This document shows positions 1-8,841 of a stretch of DNA of 58,506 bases, one piece after another. Made by a program: the position numbers and the translations under genes. Location of the stretch: positions 1-58,506 of the forward strand of contig DFDU01000003.1 in the NCBI GenBank assembly GCA_002369325.1. The letters run 5' to 3'. Every line of letters begins with the position of its first letter. Positions within the stretch are counted from its first letter, which is position 1. The DNA comes from Lachnospiraceae bacterium UBA3820 (GTDB lineage Bacteria; Bacillota; Clostridia; Lachnospirales; Lachnospiraceae). The notes beneath the pieces are model-generated. The model worked only from the letters and a program-made list of their open reading frames with translations, was not told the origin of the DNA and searched no databases.

Positions 1-656
1 GTTCTTATCTCGTGGCTCATATTTGCAAGGAATTCCGCCTGAGTCTTGTATGCTGCATTTGCGTCCTCGATAGCCTTTGAAAGCTGATTCTCTGTTTCCT
101 TCTGCTCAGTTACATCAATAACAACCATATTAATGTAATCTGCTTCAGACTTGTACATAACGGTATTAAATACCTTACCGAGCTTTTCCATGGTAATCTC
201 AACATCCATGAAGTCGCCCTCTCTTGTACCTGATGTATTGTAAGCCATAAACCATGCATTTATATCCTGAAGCACGTCTATCTTACTTTCACCAAGTATC
301 TTATCCTGATAATCCGAGTTATCAAGATTAAAATATGATCCGAATTTTTCATTGGCTTCTTCTATGCAGTAACCTACATCGTTGCCCATTGAATCGGTAA
401 TTATCTTGGCATGTGCAAATCCGATTGGAAGATTCATGAAAAGCTTTTTATACTTATCACTCTTAGAATGTCCGACAACTTCATCACCGCAAAGAGCAAA
501 TATACATACTCCCGATACAACGGCCGCAAGGACACCTACAATCAATCCCGGCAACATTTTTCCAAATGCCAATCCAAATATGACACCGAATACTACATCA
601 AGCGCGGCTGAGGCAATTATCAGCTTTTGCCAGCCCAATGATTTCAATTTTTCCAT
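1..656 (-). CDS. Sensor histidine kinase, PAS and H-box part (runs off window)
   Basis: Only the N-terminal 218 residues are inside the window. The translation starts MEKLKSLGWQKLIIASAAL and has two membrane segments at about residues 10-30 and 33-54. A PAS-like sensor region follows at about 65-190, ending in VVIDVTEQKETE, the usual close of a PAS domain. The last residues read FLANMSHEIR, the H box of HisKA kinases, with the phospho-accepting His near residue 214. The ATPase domain, and any receiver domain, would lie beyond base 1. The ATG at 656 is preceded by an AGGGGTG ribosome site. It sits 80 bp downstream of the YfhO gene, so it may be the last gene of that run or have its own promoter. 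The signal sensed cannot be told. Confidence 0.85.
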   Translation of the reverse strand, partial: MEKLKSLGWQKLIIASAALDVVFGVIFGLAFGKMLPGLIVGVLAAVVSGVCIFALCGDEVVGHSKSDKYKKLFMNLPIGFAHAKIITDSMGNDVGYCIEEANEKFGSYFNLDNSDYQDKILGESKIDVLQDINAWFMAYNTSGTREGDFMDVEITMEKLGKVFNTVMYKSEADYINMVVIDVTEQKETENQLSKAIEDANAAYKTQAEFLANMSHEIR

Positions 657-736
657 CGACTAAAACACCCCTATTCCTTAAATTAAGTAAATATAAATCA
701 ACCTTAATTCTTTAAGGCGATACACAAAATATATTA

Positions 737-3700
737 CTATATATTTTCACTTTGGTCAATCGTATCATTGTTATTTTTTACTGATTTTTTTATAGTCTTT
801 TTATTAGTATTGTACAGCATTCCTATGGTAAACAATGCCCACGAAACAATTGAGACAACAATGCCCAAATAAAGACCTCTCGGCATATAAATCATCTCTA
901 AGGTATGCAGTCCCGGTTCCATGTCAACACCTATAAATGCATCCATAATCTTATAATAAGCTGTCTTCTTACCGTCGATTTTAACAGTCCAACCCTTATC
1001 ATAAGGTATCGACAGGAATAATGTATCACCCTCGGTCATATTTATATTTCCGTTTATATAGCCATCATCATAATCAGAGACCTCAAGCATATTTAACCGA
1101 AGTCTGTTATATACCTTTTCAAAATTCTCTCTGTCGAAGCATGCTGTATCAATTGTCGCTGTCTGGGTATTTCCGCCCGCATTATTATAGTAATACTCAA
1201 CGCCTACAACATCACCTGCTTCAAGCTCTCCGAGATGGAAAATCTGAATCTGATACCTGTCATAGGCATACTCTTCGCCGTTTATATAAAATCTGATTTT
1301 TGTTATGGAATTTCCCCTGCAGTTTATATAATAATCACCCGGCTCTTCCACTGTAAACTCAGCTTTAAATCCTGCCGCTCCCGGACCCGAAGGTGTCATA
1401 TTTATCCTATTTCCAACTACACTTACGGTTGCGGAATCACTGCTTGCAGTAAATGAAACCTCCCTGGTTTTCATGAATCCGCTGTATCCAGTCATATAAT
1501 ATGCAAGATTAGTTATATTACTGAACGGATATCCCGCATTTGGATTCCAGTTTTTGACATTTTTCGACACAGAAAATCCTATTGATAAAGGATATGGATT
1601 TTCATATATTTCAGCTCCGTCAACACTGTCCAGATAATTAAAATCAAAATTATCGAGATCTCCCGGTCTTTTAACCAGATATCTTATGTTAAAAATCGAG
1701 TTGGTAAAAGGTGAATTTCCCATGTATAAAAATTCATTTGCACCGGTATAAAATCCGAGGCGTCCCATAACATGAGTCACATCCCCGAGAACCGTCGAAC
1801 AAAATGTACCGAGACTCGGCATATTATGCCATGTTACTTCGTCAAGAACCGTAGATTTCATAAGCTCACTTCTGTAAAAGCCCGCATTTTCTTCATCTGC
1901 AATTTCTTCTATTCTTTTGTTTGCCGCAGTAACGGATTTTGTAGTTTTATACTTTTCATAATAGTTTGAATAGCCGTTGTCAAAAAATCCGAGTAACGAG
2001 CTTATGGATAATTCAACTACACAAACTACGGTTATAATCATATTGAACCAGAGATTTTTAATCACCCGAAGAGAACGTAAAAGGCAAATAACCGCATATA
2101 AAAACAGCATGATTACGGAAGCGATTATTATCTTTTTACTTATTCCGCCGTCCGCCTCCGTTTTGCACATGAACAAGTATGCAACAGATAAAAGAAAAGC
2201 TCCGATTACAAAAAAGGTATGCGTTTTATGAAGATTTCTTAATGCGTCATATGTCATTACAAGTAATACAAATATGAATAAAAATGAGAATCTGTTAGGT
2301 ATTCCGTATTGGTCATGGAAGCCATGCCATATATAATTAAGCGTAGTTGAATTAAAGCTTACCGCAAGGAAAGCCAGAATCAATACATTTTTGACCTTAT
2401 CAAACAAATGAACTCTTGCCGAGAATATATAAAGAAACGCCGCAAAAACGGCAAGCATTCCGCAATACAGATTCACTCCTCCGTCAAAGGTCTGATTTGT
2501 CATAGGAAGAGTAAGGAAAAATTGCTGTTTAAGCAGATTAAAAATATTTCCATACCATTGCCATTTCGGAAGCTTCATATCACCTGCGGCCGTCGACATT
2601 ATTCCGAAATATGCCGGCAAAAGTAAAAATGCAGCCATACCTCCCGATAAAAGCGAATAAAATGCAAATCTTATTCCATCAAAGAAAAATTTTTTTATCG
2701 TCCTGTGATTATAAAGTAAAAACCAAATCACAAGGAAAACGCATACTATAAATCCTATATAATAATTACAATAAAGCGCATAAAACAGGCCGAGTGCATA
2801 AAGCTTAGGATTTTTATCCCTCATCAAACGTTCGAAACCGAGCATTATAATCGGGAATATCATGATTACATCCATCCACATGGTACACCAGTTATAACCT
2901 ACAACATAATTACTAAGACCATAACAAACCGAAACGGCAATTATCATAAAGCTTCTGTCCACATGTTTCGAGTTGCTTTTGTTGGCCAGATAATATGCCA
3001 TTGTGCTTCCACTCAATGCAACCTTTAAGGCAATTATTATGCAGGCACCTGCAACTATATTCTCTTTATTAAACAAAAGCAAAAGATAGTTAAACGGACT
3101 GGAAAGATAATATGACGAAAGCGACATAAAATTCGAACCTAGTGCTATATTCCATGTATAAAACAGACTTCCCTCATGCTTAAGCTTATCCATATACTCT
3201 GAATAAAACGGCACATATTGATGGAGACTGTCTATAATTGTTATGGTGTTTTTCCCAAATGGCGCAATGTGCTGCACCATAAAAACTGCTGTCAAAATAA
3301 TCATTATCAAAACAAAAGGGATATAGTAACAATAATTATCAAACAGCCACTGTTTTATGGTCTTTCTTTCTTTATTAAACACAAAAACCTTGCTAAAAAC
3401 ATAATTCAAGGTAAGAACAACAACCGGAAGCACAAAAAGCTTTGCAATCCACTCCCTTATTCTGAAGCTGTCACAAAGTATGGCAAAGCCAAGCACCTCG
3501 ACACCCATTGAAACAATACGTGCACAGACAAAGGAAGCAGCTTCTCTTGCCACTTCCGAAAAATTCTTTGTTTTACTTTTAAATACAAAAAACTTATTTA
3601 TAAAATATGCAAATATTATAGCCGTACAAATGGCTATAATATTGCATAAGTTTCTGTTTATATTTGTCAGCATTCTTAACGAAAAGAATACTATTAAGTT

Positions 3701-3778
3701 AACACAGGTTGTACAGCCTCCAGCGAAAATATATCTTATTTTGTCATTTGCAAGAAGCTTTTTTATAAGTTTAAACAT
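737..3778 (-). CDS. GtrA-YfhO fusion membrane protein
   Basis: A 1013-residue polytopic membrane protein. Residues about 10-135 form a four-helix GtrA-like domain (KIRYIFAGGCTTCVNLIVFF, then YFINKFFVF and NYVFSKVFVF). This family is linked to moving or flipping polyprenyl-linked sugars. From about residue 145 onward it is a YfhO-type protein: GSNFMSLSSYYLSSPFNYLL, NWCTMWMDVIMIFP and a C-terminal soluble region with a final membrane helix at about 975-995. YfhO proteins are GT-C-like and are implicated in glycosylating lipoteichoic acid or surface polymers. The fusion suggests one polypeptide handles both supply of the lipid-linked sugar and its transfer. It is the last gene of the glycan run, 22 bp after the GH9 gene. 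The substrate is unknown. Confidence 0.85.
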   Translation of the reverse strand: MFKLIKKLLANDKIRYIFAGGCTTCVNLIVFFSLRMLTNINRNLCNIIAICTAIIFAYFINKFFVFKSKTKNFSEVAREAASFVCARIVSMGVEVLGFAILCDSFRIREWIAKLFVLPVVVLTLNYVFSKVFVFNKERKTIKQWLFDNYCYYIPFVLIMIILTAVFMVQHIAPFGKNTITIIDSLHQYVPFYSEYMDKLKHEGSLFYTWNIALGSNFMSLSSYYLSSPFNYLLLLFNKENIVAGACIIIALKVALSGSTMAYYLANKSNSKHVDRSFMIIAVSVCYGLSNYVVGYNWCTMWMDVIMIFPIIMLGFERLMRDKNPKLYALGLFYALYCNYYIGFIVCVFLVIWFLLYNHRTIKKFFFDGIRFAFYSLLSGGMAAFLLLPAYFGIMSTAAGDMKLPKWQWYGNIFNLLKQQFFLTLPMTNQTFDGGVNLYCGMLAVFAAFLYIFSARVHLFDKVKNVLILAFLAVSFNSTTLNYIWHGFHDQYGIPNRFSFLFIFVLLVMTYDALRNLHKTHTFFVIGAFLLSVAYLFMCKTEADGGISKKIIIASVIMLFLYAVICLLRSLRVIKNLWFNMIITVVCVVELSISSLLGFFDNGYSNYYEKYKTTKSVTAANKRIEEIADEENAGFYRSELMKSTVLDEVTWHNMPSLGTFCSTVLGDVTHVMGRLGFYTGANEFLYMGNSPFTNSIFNIRYLVKRPGDLDNFDFNYLDSVDGAEIYENPYPLSIGFSVSKNVKNWNPNAGYPFSNITNLAYYMTGYSGFMKTREVSFTASSDSATVSVVGNRINMTPSGPGAAGFKAEFTVEEPGDYYINCRGNSITKIRFYINGEEYAYDRYQIQIFHLGELEAGDVVGVEYYYNNAGGNTQTATIDTACFDRENFEKVYNRLRLNMLEVSDYDDGYINGNINMTEGDTLFLSIPYDKGWTVKIDGKKTAYYKIMDAFIGVDMEPGLHTLEMIYMPRGLYLGIVVSIVSWALFTIGMLYNTNKKTIKKSVKNNNDTIDQSENI

Positions 3779-3800
3779 TTTAAATTATTACTCCGATTTC

Positions 3801-6098
3801 TTATTGAAATCCTCCCATAAGATATATAAGCGGTGAATTCCAATATATAGTTACCTCATTACATGAGAAGCTTTGCTCATTATCAACATAAGCAAGAGCC
3901 GGTGCATATCCGTGAAGAACAGCCTTTGCATACGGATCCTCAAGGCCGTTATCAGGACCGCCTACAAGCATACCCGACATGGTTTTTCCAACAACCTGTG
4001 AAGGTCTGTGATGAACATGTTCTGGATATAAGTCACCATAACCCGTTACATAACAATAAGCAGTTCCGTTCACACCGAATATATAATCTCTGTGCCTTTG
4101 TGCATACTCAAGGTATTCCGAATTCGGAGAAACCTTATTTGCCATAAGAAGAAGCATTCCGTTATTGGCAATACTCATATTACTTCCCCATGGATAATTT
4201 GTACCAAGTCCCATAAAGAACGGTTCTTTTTTACATTTTATAAGAAGCTTATCGGCAGCTTCAAGAAGTGCCGCAGATGCTGCAGATTTAACCTCTTCGT
4301 CTATGCCTTCTGCAACTGCAAGATCATAAAGTACATAACCTCCTATATCAGCCCATCCAAGACCGGTTGCAGGTCTGTCATTTACCATTTCCTTAACGGT
4401 ATCAAGATACTTACTGTCTTTTGTTGCTATATAAAGTTCCGAAGCAGCCCAGAATTTTTCATCCGCCGTAGCATTATCAGGATATTCTCCTGTAACTATT
4501 TCCTCAGGATTCTTATATCCCTTCATACCTTCATTAGCTTCAAGATATGCATAAGCTTTTTCTGCTGCCTTAAGACATGTATCTGCAAAATCCTTATCTA
4601 TATCAGCATATATAACTGATGCCTCAGCCATCACTGCCGCAAAATCTCCCGTTGCCGTATAGGATATAGGCGCAAGCACAAGCTGGTCGGTTTCATCAAC
4701 CGCTGCAACTGTTTCAGGGAAAACAAGTGCGGTAACCTTATGATAAACTCCACCTGATTTCTCGTCCTGCATCTTAAGCATCCAATCGAGCTCGTATTTT
4801 GCTTCATCCAAAACATCCGGTATACCGTTTCCGCTTTCCGGAATTCCTATATCATCAGCTGACATGTCAAAATCTTTGTAAGTAAGGAATAAATCCTGAA
4901 TAGTTTTTGCTCCGGAAACAACATATCTTCCGTAGTCTCCCGCATCATGCCATCCGCCGGATACATCTACTTTTCCTTTACTCTCTTCGCCGTAAATAAC
5001 AGCCTCTTCTGTATGACAAGCCTTATGTGCAAAATCACCCGCAATATCTTCGGTAACCTCACATCCGCATCTTTGCTTATAAAGCATAAGAATTACATCC
5101 TTATATATATCATCATACAAATTATATCCGATTTCAAAGTCATACGATTCGCCCGAAGGACTTGATATTATTTTATATTTACCCGGATATTTAAAGTCCG
5201 AAAAATCACCCTGCTTTACTCCAAGATTAACGGTGCTGTCAAAAGCCATTTCTCCGTATTCACCTATATAAACCGTTTCATTTGTTTCAGCATTAACAAT
5301 CTTAAATTTTTCTTCATCCTTTGAAGTTACTACAACAGTTTTGTAATCATCCGGCTCATAACCTATCTGATTAACCTTAACCTGAATAGGAGTCGGTGCT
5401 CCGACGATTTTTTCAGCCTGCGAACTGTCTGTAACAAAAAGTGAGAAGTTGTCAAAATATATTTTATGCGGTCCCGGATCACCGCCATTTTCATCAAATG
5501 CACCCATATTTATCGCAAGTCTCGGTGCGGGATCGGAATCCTCATTCATTGTAAATTCATAATTTATAGTCTGCGTTTCTCCGGTAACAGCCACCTTATC
5601 GGAAGCGTATGCATGATAATCTCCGCCGTTTACCTGTACTCTCCACTCAATAGTACAAGGCACATCCGAGTGAACATCAAATGCAAATGTATATACGCAT
5701 CCCTTTGCCATTGTAAATCCATCATAATATACCTGGTTTGAATGCTCGAGTTTTCCGGTGGTTGCTATATCCGCAACAAGTTCACCGTTTTCAATATAAA
5801 GGTCATACCCTCCGCCGTTTACATAGGTTGTAAAGCCTGCTGTGCTGTCATCATCAAAATTTATCCCGAGTACATCCGCACCTTCAATTGTTGTAAATCT
5901 CTCATCTTCAATATAAGGCTCCTCGGTTGTAACCCACTCCTCATTATCCTCAATAACCGGTGCCGGTCCCAAATCCTCTGTTACGGCATCAGTTGATGTT
6001 GCAGTCTTCTTATCTTCTTTTTTGCTTCCACATCCGCATACCGAAAACATCATAACCGCCGCCATTGAAATTGCAGCTAATTTTTTCATTTTCCTCAT
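3801..6098 (-). CDS. Lipoprotein GH9 endoglucanase with CBM and Ig-like modules
   Basis: A 765-residue secreted glycoside hydrolase, probably cutting beta-1,4-glucan. The N terminus is a lipoprotein signal with Cys21 or Cys23 in FSVCGCGSKK. A Thr/Glu-rich linker is followed by a CBM4/9-like beta-sandwich at about 75-225, the CelD_N Ig-like domain at about 237-325 and the GH9 catalytic domain at about 330-762. Catalytic landmarks are GGWHDAGDYG (Asp385 and Asp388), the HHRPS motif (His696-Pro699) and SCNEVTIYWNSP with general acid Glu748. No dockerin or SLH repeat is present, so lipid anchoring is the way it stays on the cell. ATG 6098 has AAGGAGAAG 7 bp upstream. It lies 18 bp after hisA in the same run, which is an odd partner. 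Acting on the cell's own glycan is also possible. Confidence 0.9.
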   Translation of the reverse strand: MRKMKKLAAISMAAVMMFSVCGCGSKKEDKKTATSTDAVTEDLGPAPVIEDNEEWVTTEEPYIEDERFTTIEGADVLGINFDDDSTAGFTTYVNGGGYDLYIENGELVADIATTGKLEHSNQVYYDGFTMAKGCVYTFAFDVHSDVPCTIEWRVQVNGGDYHAYASDKVAVTGETQTINYEFTMNEDSDPAPRLAINMGAFDENGGDPGPHKIYFDNFSLFVTDSSQAEKIVGAPTPIQVKVNQIGYEPDDYKTVVVTSKDEEKFKIVNAETNETVYIGEYGEMAFDSTVNLGVKQGDFSDFKYPGKYKIISSPSGESYDFEIGYNLYDDIYKDVILMLYKQRCGCEVTEDIAGDFAHKACHTEEAVIYGEESKGKVDVSGGWHDAGDYGRYVVSGAKTIQDLFLTYKDFDMSADDIGIPESGNGIPDVLDEAKYELDWMLKMQDEKSGGVYHKVTALVFPETVAAVDETDQLVLAPISYTATGDFAAVMAEASVIYADIDKDFADTCLKAAEKAYAYLEANEGMKGYKNPEEIVTGEYPDNATADEKFWAASELYIATKDSKYLDTVKEMVNDRPATGLGWADIGGYVLYDLAVAEGIDEEVKSAASAALLEAADKLLIKCKKEPFFMGLGTNYPWGSNMSIANNGMLLLMANKVSPNSEYLEYAQRHRDYIFGVNGTAYCYVTGYGDLYPEHVHHRPSQVVGKTMSGMLVGGPDNGLEDPYAKAVLHGYAPALAYVDNEQSFSCNEVTIYWNSPLIYLMGGFQ

Positions 6099-6116
6099 AA
6101 AGCTTCTCCTTACTTT

Positions 6117-6896
6117 TTAATCATTTTTACACGCTTCTATTATTTCTTCAAAAGACATTCCGCCTCCAAATATATCAAGAGCACTTCCTATGGTTACATC
6201 AAGTCTGTTATTTCCCAAAGACTTAAGCTTATTCAAATCCTCAAAGCTTCCCACTCCACCTGCATAGGTGATTGGAATTTTCCCCCATAACCCCAGAAGG
6301 CTTGCAAGTTCTTCCTCTATCCCGTTTGACTTTCCTTCAACATCAACCGCATGTATCAGAAATTCTCCGGCATATCCGGACATATCTTCAAGAGTTTTTT
6401 CGTTTACCTCGACATCGGTGAACTTTTGCCATCTGTCCGTTACTATGTAATATTTATCATACTTCCTGCGACAACTTAAATCAAGTACAAGCTTTTCTTT
6501 TCCAACCAAATCATTAAGCTTTTTTAAATTATCATAATTAACCGCGCCGTCTTTGAAAACGTATGAAGTAACAATAATCTTGTCGGCACCCATATCAAGA
6601 AACATTTTTGCGTTATCGGCATTTACACCTCCACCGATTTGAAGCCCTCCGGGATATGCCGAAAGTGCAAGCTTCGCCTGTCTTAAATCCTCCTCATAAT
6701 ACTCGCTTTGCTTAGGATTAAGAATTATGATATGCCCATCCTTCAGGTTGTACTTTTTGTAAAGCTTAGCATAAAAATCCGCCTCAAGTTCGGATACAAA
6801 ATTATCCTTTGCACTGTCTGCCTCGTCCTTCAGGCTGCCACCGACTATCTGTTTAACCTTACCGTTATGAATATCTATACAAGGTCTGAATTTCAT
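6117..6896 (-). CDS. hisA: Eukaryotic-type HisA, ProFAR isomerase
   Basis: A 259-residue (beta/alpha)8 barrel enzyme for the ProFAR-to-PRFAR isomerisation in histidine synthesis. The start FRPCIDIHNGKVKQIVGG, with Asp8 as the likely acid/base, and the mid-protein VLDLSCRRK with Asp128 match the HIS6-type branch known from fungi and plants, rather than the usual bacterial HisA. The phosphate-binding stretches LQIGGGVNADNA and TYAGGVGSFEDL are intact. No other his gene is in the window. It starts 1 bp after the upstream glycosyltransferase stop, so it is translationally coupled to a polysaccharide run. Function as HisA is well supported; whether it is the only copy in the genome cannot be seen. 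Confidence 0.88.
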   Translation of the reverse strand: MKFRPCIDIHNGKVKQIVGGSLKDEADSAKDNFVSELEADFYAKLYKKYNLKDGHIIILNPKQSEYYEEDLRQAKLALSAYPGGLQIGGGVNADNAKMFLDMGADKIIVTSYVFKDGAVNYDNLKKLNDLVGKEKLVLDLSCRRKYDKYYIVTDRWQKFTDVEVNEKTLEDMSGYAGEFLIHAVDVEGKSNGIEEELASLLGLWGKIPITYAGGVGSFEDLNKLKSLGNNRLDVTIGSALDIFGGGMSFEEIIEACKND

Positions 6897-6897
6897 T

Positions 6898-8778
6898 TTA
6901 TTCTCCCTTTTTTACGTCATTTGATGCAGTTTCATCATTTTCCGTTTTATGTTCATCTTTCTCTTCATTTAACGCTTCGGAAGGTATAATTTCAGGAAGC
7001 GTAAATTGCTTGCCGTCTTTAGTGAAATTAATATTATAAAACGGGTCACCGTCACGTAAAATTTTTGGCCACATTATACGGAATAAATCCTCTTCCCGTT
7101 CAAGTTCCTCTTCAATTCTTATGGTATTCCCGATTATCGGCTTTGTATCATGAAAATGCCATCCGGCATCGGCAAGAGATACCACACTTCTGTTTAATTC
7201 ATTCAACTTAAAGCAAAAATCTATCTCAGAAAGAACAGTTTTAAATTTATCCGAAAAACCGCCCACCTTAAAAAAAAGATCTTTTTTCACCATCATACAA
7301 GACGCCGACACTGCACTGCAATCCGTATTTATCTTATTATGCATAAGATATCCCATGTCATCTTTAACAAGACCCTGATAAAGATTTGAGAACAGACCGT
7401 TTATGCCGATCACATACCCTTTGTTATATATCATATCATTATCATCATATAAAACTCCCGCAGCAGCCCCAACCTCTTCACGCATACAATTTCCGAGCAT
7501 TTCACCCATTGCGGTTGCATCTATCAGTTCGACATTGTTATCCAAAAAGAAAAGATAATCCCCGTTTGCCAAAGAGGCTCCGAAGTTTCTTATGGCAGGG
7601 AGTCCGTCGAGCTTGGTATTTGTGATGATCTTTACATTTTTTCTTATGCTTTCTATCCTGTGATAAAAAGCAGTCATTTCCTTGTTTTCACTTTCGGTAT
7701 CTATAACCAGTATTTCAAAATTATTGTATCTGGCTTTCTCAAATAGCGGAAAAATACATTTTTCCAAAAGTTCCGGAGAGTTTCCTCCCGGAATTATTAT
7801 CGTAAGAAAAGGGTTTCCCGGAGTTTCGTACTCCACCTTATATACGCCCCACATTTCCGTGTGCACGGCTGTGGCATAATATCCCAATCTTTTTATATGT
7901 GCACTGAGTGCACGTTTTCCTGCCTCCTTGGCATATTCTTTGTTATGTACGTCCAAAGAGACGGATGAATTATTTACTCTTTTATGATAAAGGACTCTTG
8001 GAATGTGCTTTATGCTTGTGGTTCTTTCACAGCATCTTAAGGTAAAATCATAATTCTGCGCACCGTCAAATTCCGAATCAAAGCCACCCAGACCTACAGC
8101 CATATTTCTTTTCACGACAAAAAGATGATTTATATAGTTATAAGCTCTTAAAATGTCAATACTAAAATCCGGCTTAAGTACAGGCTCAAGATATTTTCTT
8201 CCGTCCGCCGAAACCTTATCCTCATCCGAATAAACAACGTCATATCTTATTTCCTGAAGTTCTTTTACCACACAAAAAAGTGCATCCGGCGGCAGTAAAT
8301 CATCATGATCCACAAATGTAACATAATCGCCGGTTGCCATCTGAAGCGCCTTGTTACTGTTACCCGATATACCTAAGTTTCTGTCAACATACAGGTAATT
8401 TATACGCGTTTCCTTTTCCATATATTCTTTGACAATATTGCTTTGTCTTTCGGAACCGTCAACTATGCAAAGCTCCCAATTTTCGTAACTTTGATCAATA
8501 ACGGACTCTATCATTTTTCTTAAATACAGTTCCGGAGTTTTGTATACCGGAACAATAACACTTATAACCGGCGAATAAGCAAATGCTATTTTACGCTGTT
8601 CCTCCAAATCCTTTTCGGTAGCAGCATGATGCTTCTTGTACCAACTGTTATAAGCATTTCCGGGACCGTTCGCCTTATCTCTCATTCTCGACCATACACC
8701 GCTTATTCCGTTGGATCTTATATAATTAATGCCTTTTTTTATGCTGTTGACATTTATTGATGACAAGTCGAATTTCAT
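6898..8778 (-). CDS. Two-domain family 2 glycosyltransferase
   Basis: A 626-residue cytoplasmic glycosyltransferase with two GT-A folds. The first, from about residue 75, has ISVIVPVYKTPELYLRKMIE and the metal/nucleotide motif TFVDHDD. The second, from about 330, has FLTIIIPGGNSPELL and FLDNNVELID, where the usual acidic motif is weakened to DNN, so the second domain may have changed specificity or lost activity. No membrane segments are seen. An in-frame ATG at 8829 is possible, but 8778 is chosen because GGGAGG sits 9 bp upstream of it. It follows the larger glycosyltransferase by about 60 bp and is coupled to hisA. The likely role is repeat-unit assembly of a rhamnan-like or teichoic-type surface polymer. 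Donor and acceptor are unknown. Confidence 0.87.
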   Translation of the reverse strand: MKFDLSSINVNSIKKGINYIRSNGISGVWSRMRDKANGPGNAYNSWYKKHHAATEKDLEEQRKIAFAYSPVISVIVPVYKTPELYLRKMIESVIDQSYENWELCIVDGSERQSNIVKEYMEKETRINYLYVDRNLGISGNSNKALQMATGDYVTFVDHDDLLPPDALFCVVKELQEIRYDVVYSDEDKVSADGRKYLEPVLKPDFSIDILRAYNYINHLFVVKRNMAVGLGGFDSEFDGAQNYDFTLRCCERTTSIKHIPRVLYHKRVNNSSVSLDVHNKEYAKEAGKRALSAHIKRLGYYATAVHTEMWGVYKVEYETPGNPFLTIIIPGGNSPELLEKCIFPLFEKARYNNFEILVIDTESENKEMTAFYHRIESIRKNVKIITNTKLDGLPAIRNFGASLANGDYLFFLDNNVELIDATAMGEMLGNCMREEVGAAAGVLYDDNDMIYNKGYVIGINGLFSNLYQGLVKDDMGYLMHNKINTDCSAVSASCMMVKKDLFFKVGGFSDKFKTVLSEIDFCFKLNELNRSVVSLADAGWHFHDTKPIIGNTIRIEEELEREEDLFRIMWPKILRDGDPFYNINFTKDGKQFTLPEIIPSEALNEEKDEHKTENDETASNDVKKGE

Positions 8779-8841
8779 AAGACAAACCTCCCTTCTCTGC
8801 CTTAATTCATGATTGAATGTGCCCGTCACTTTACTCTTAAT

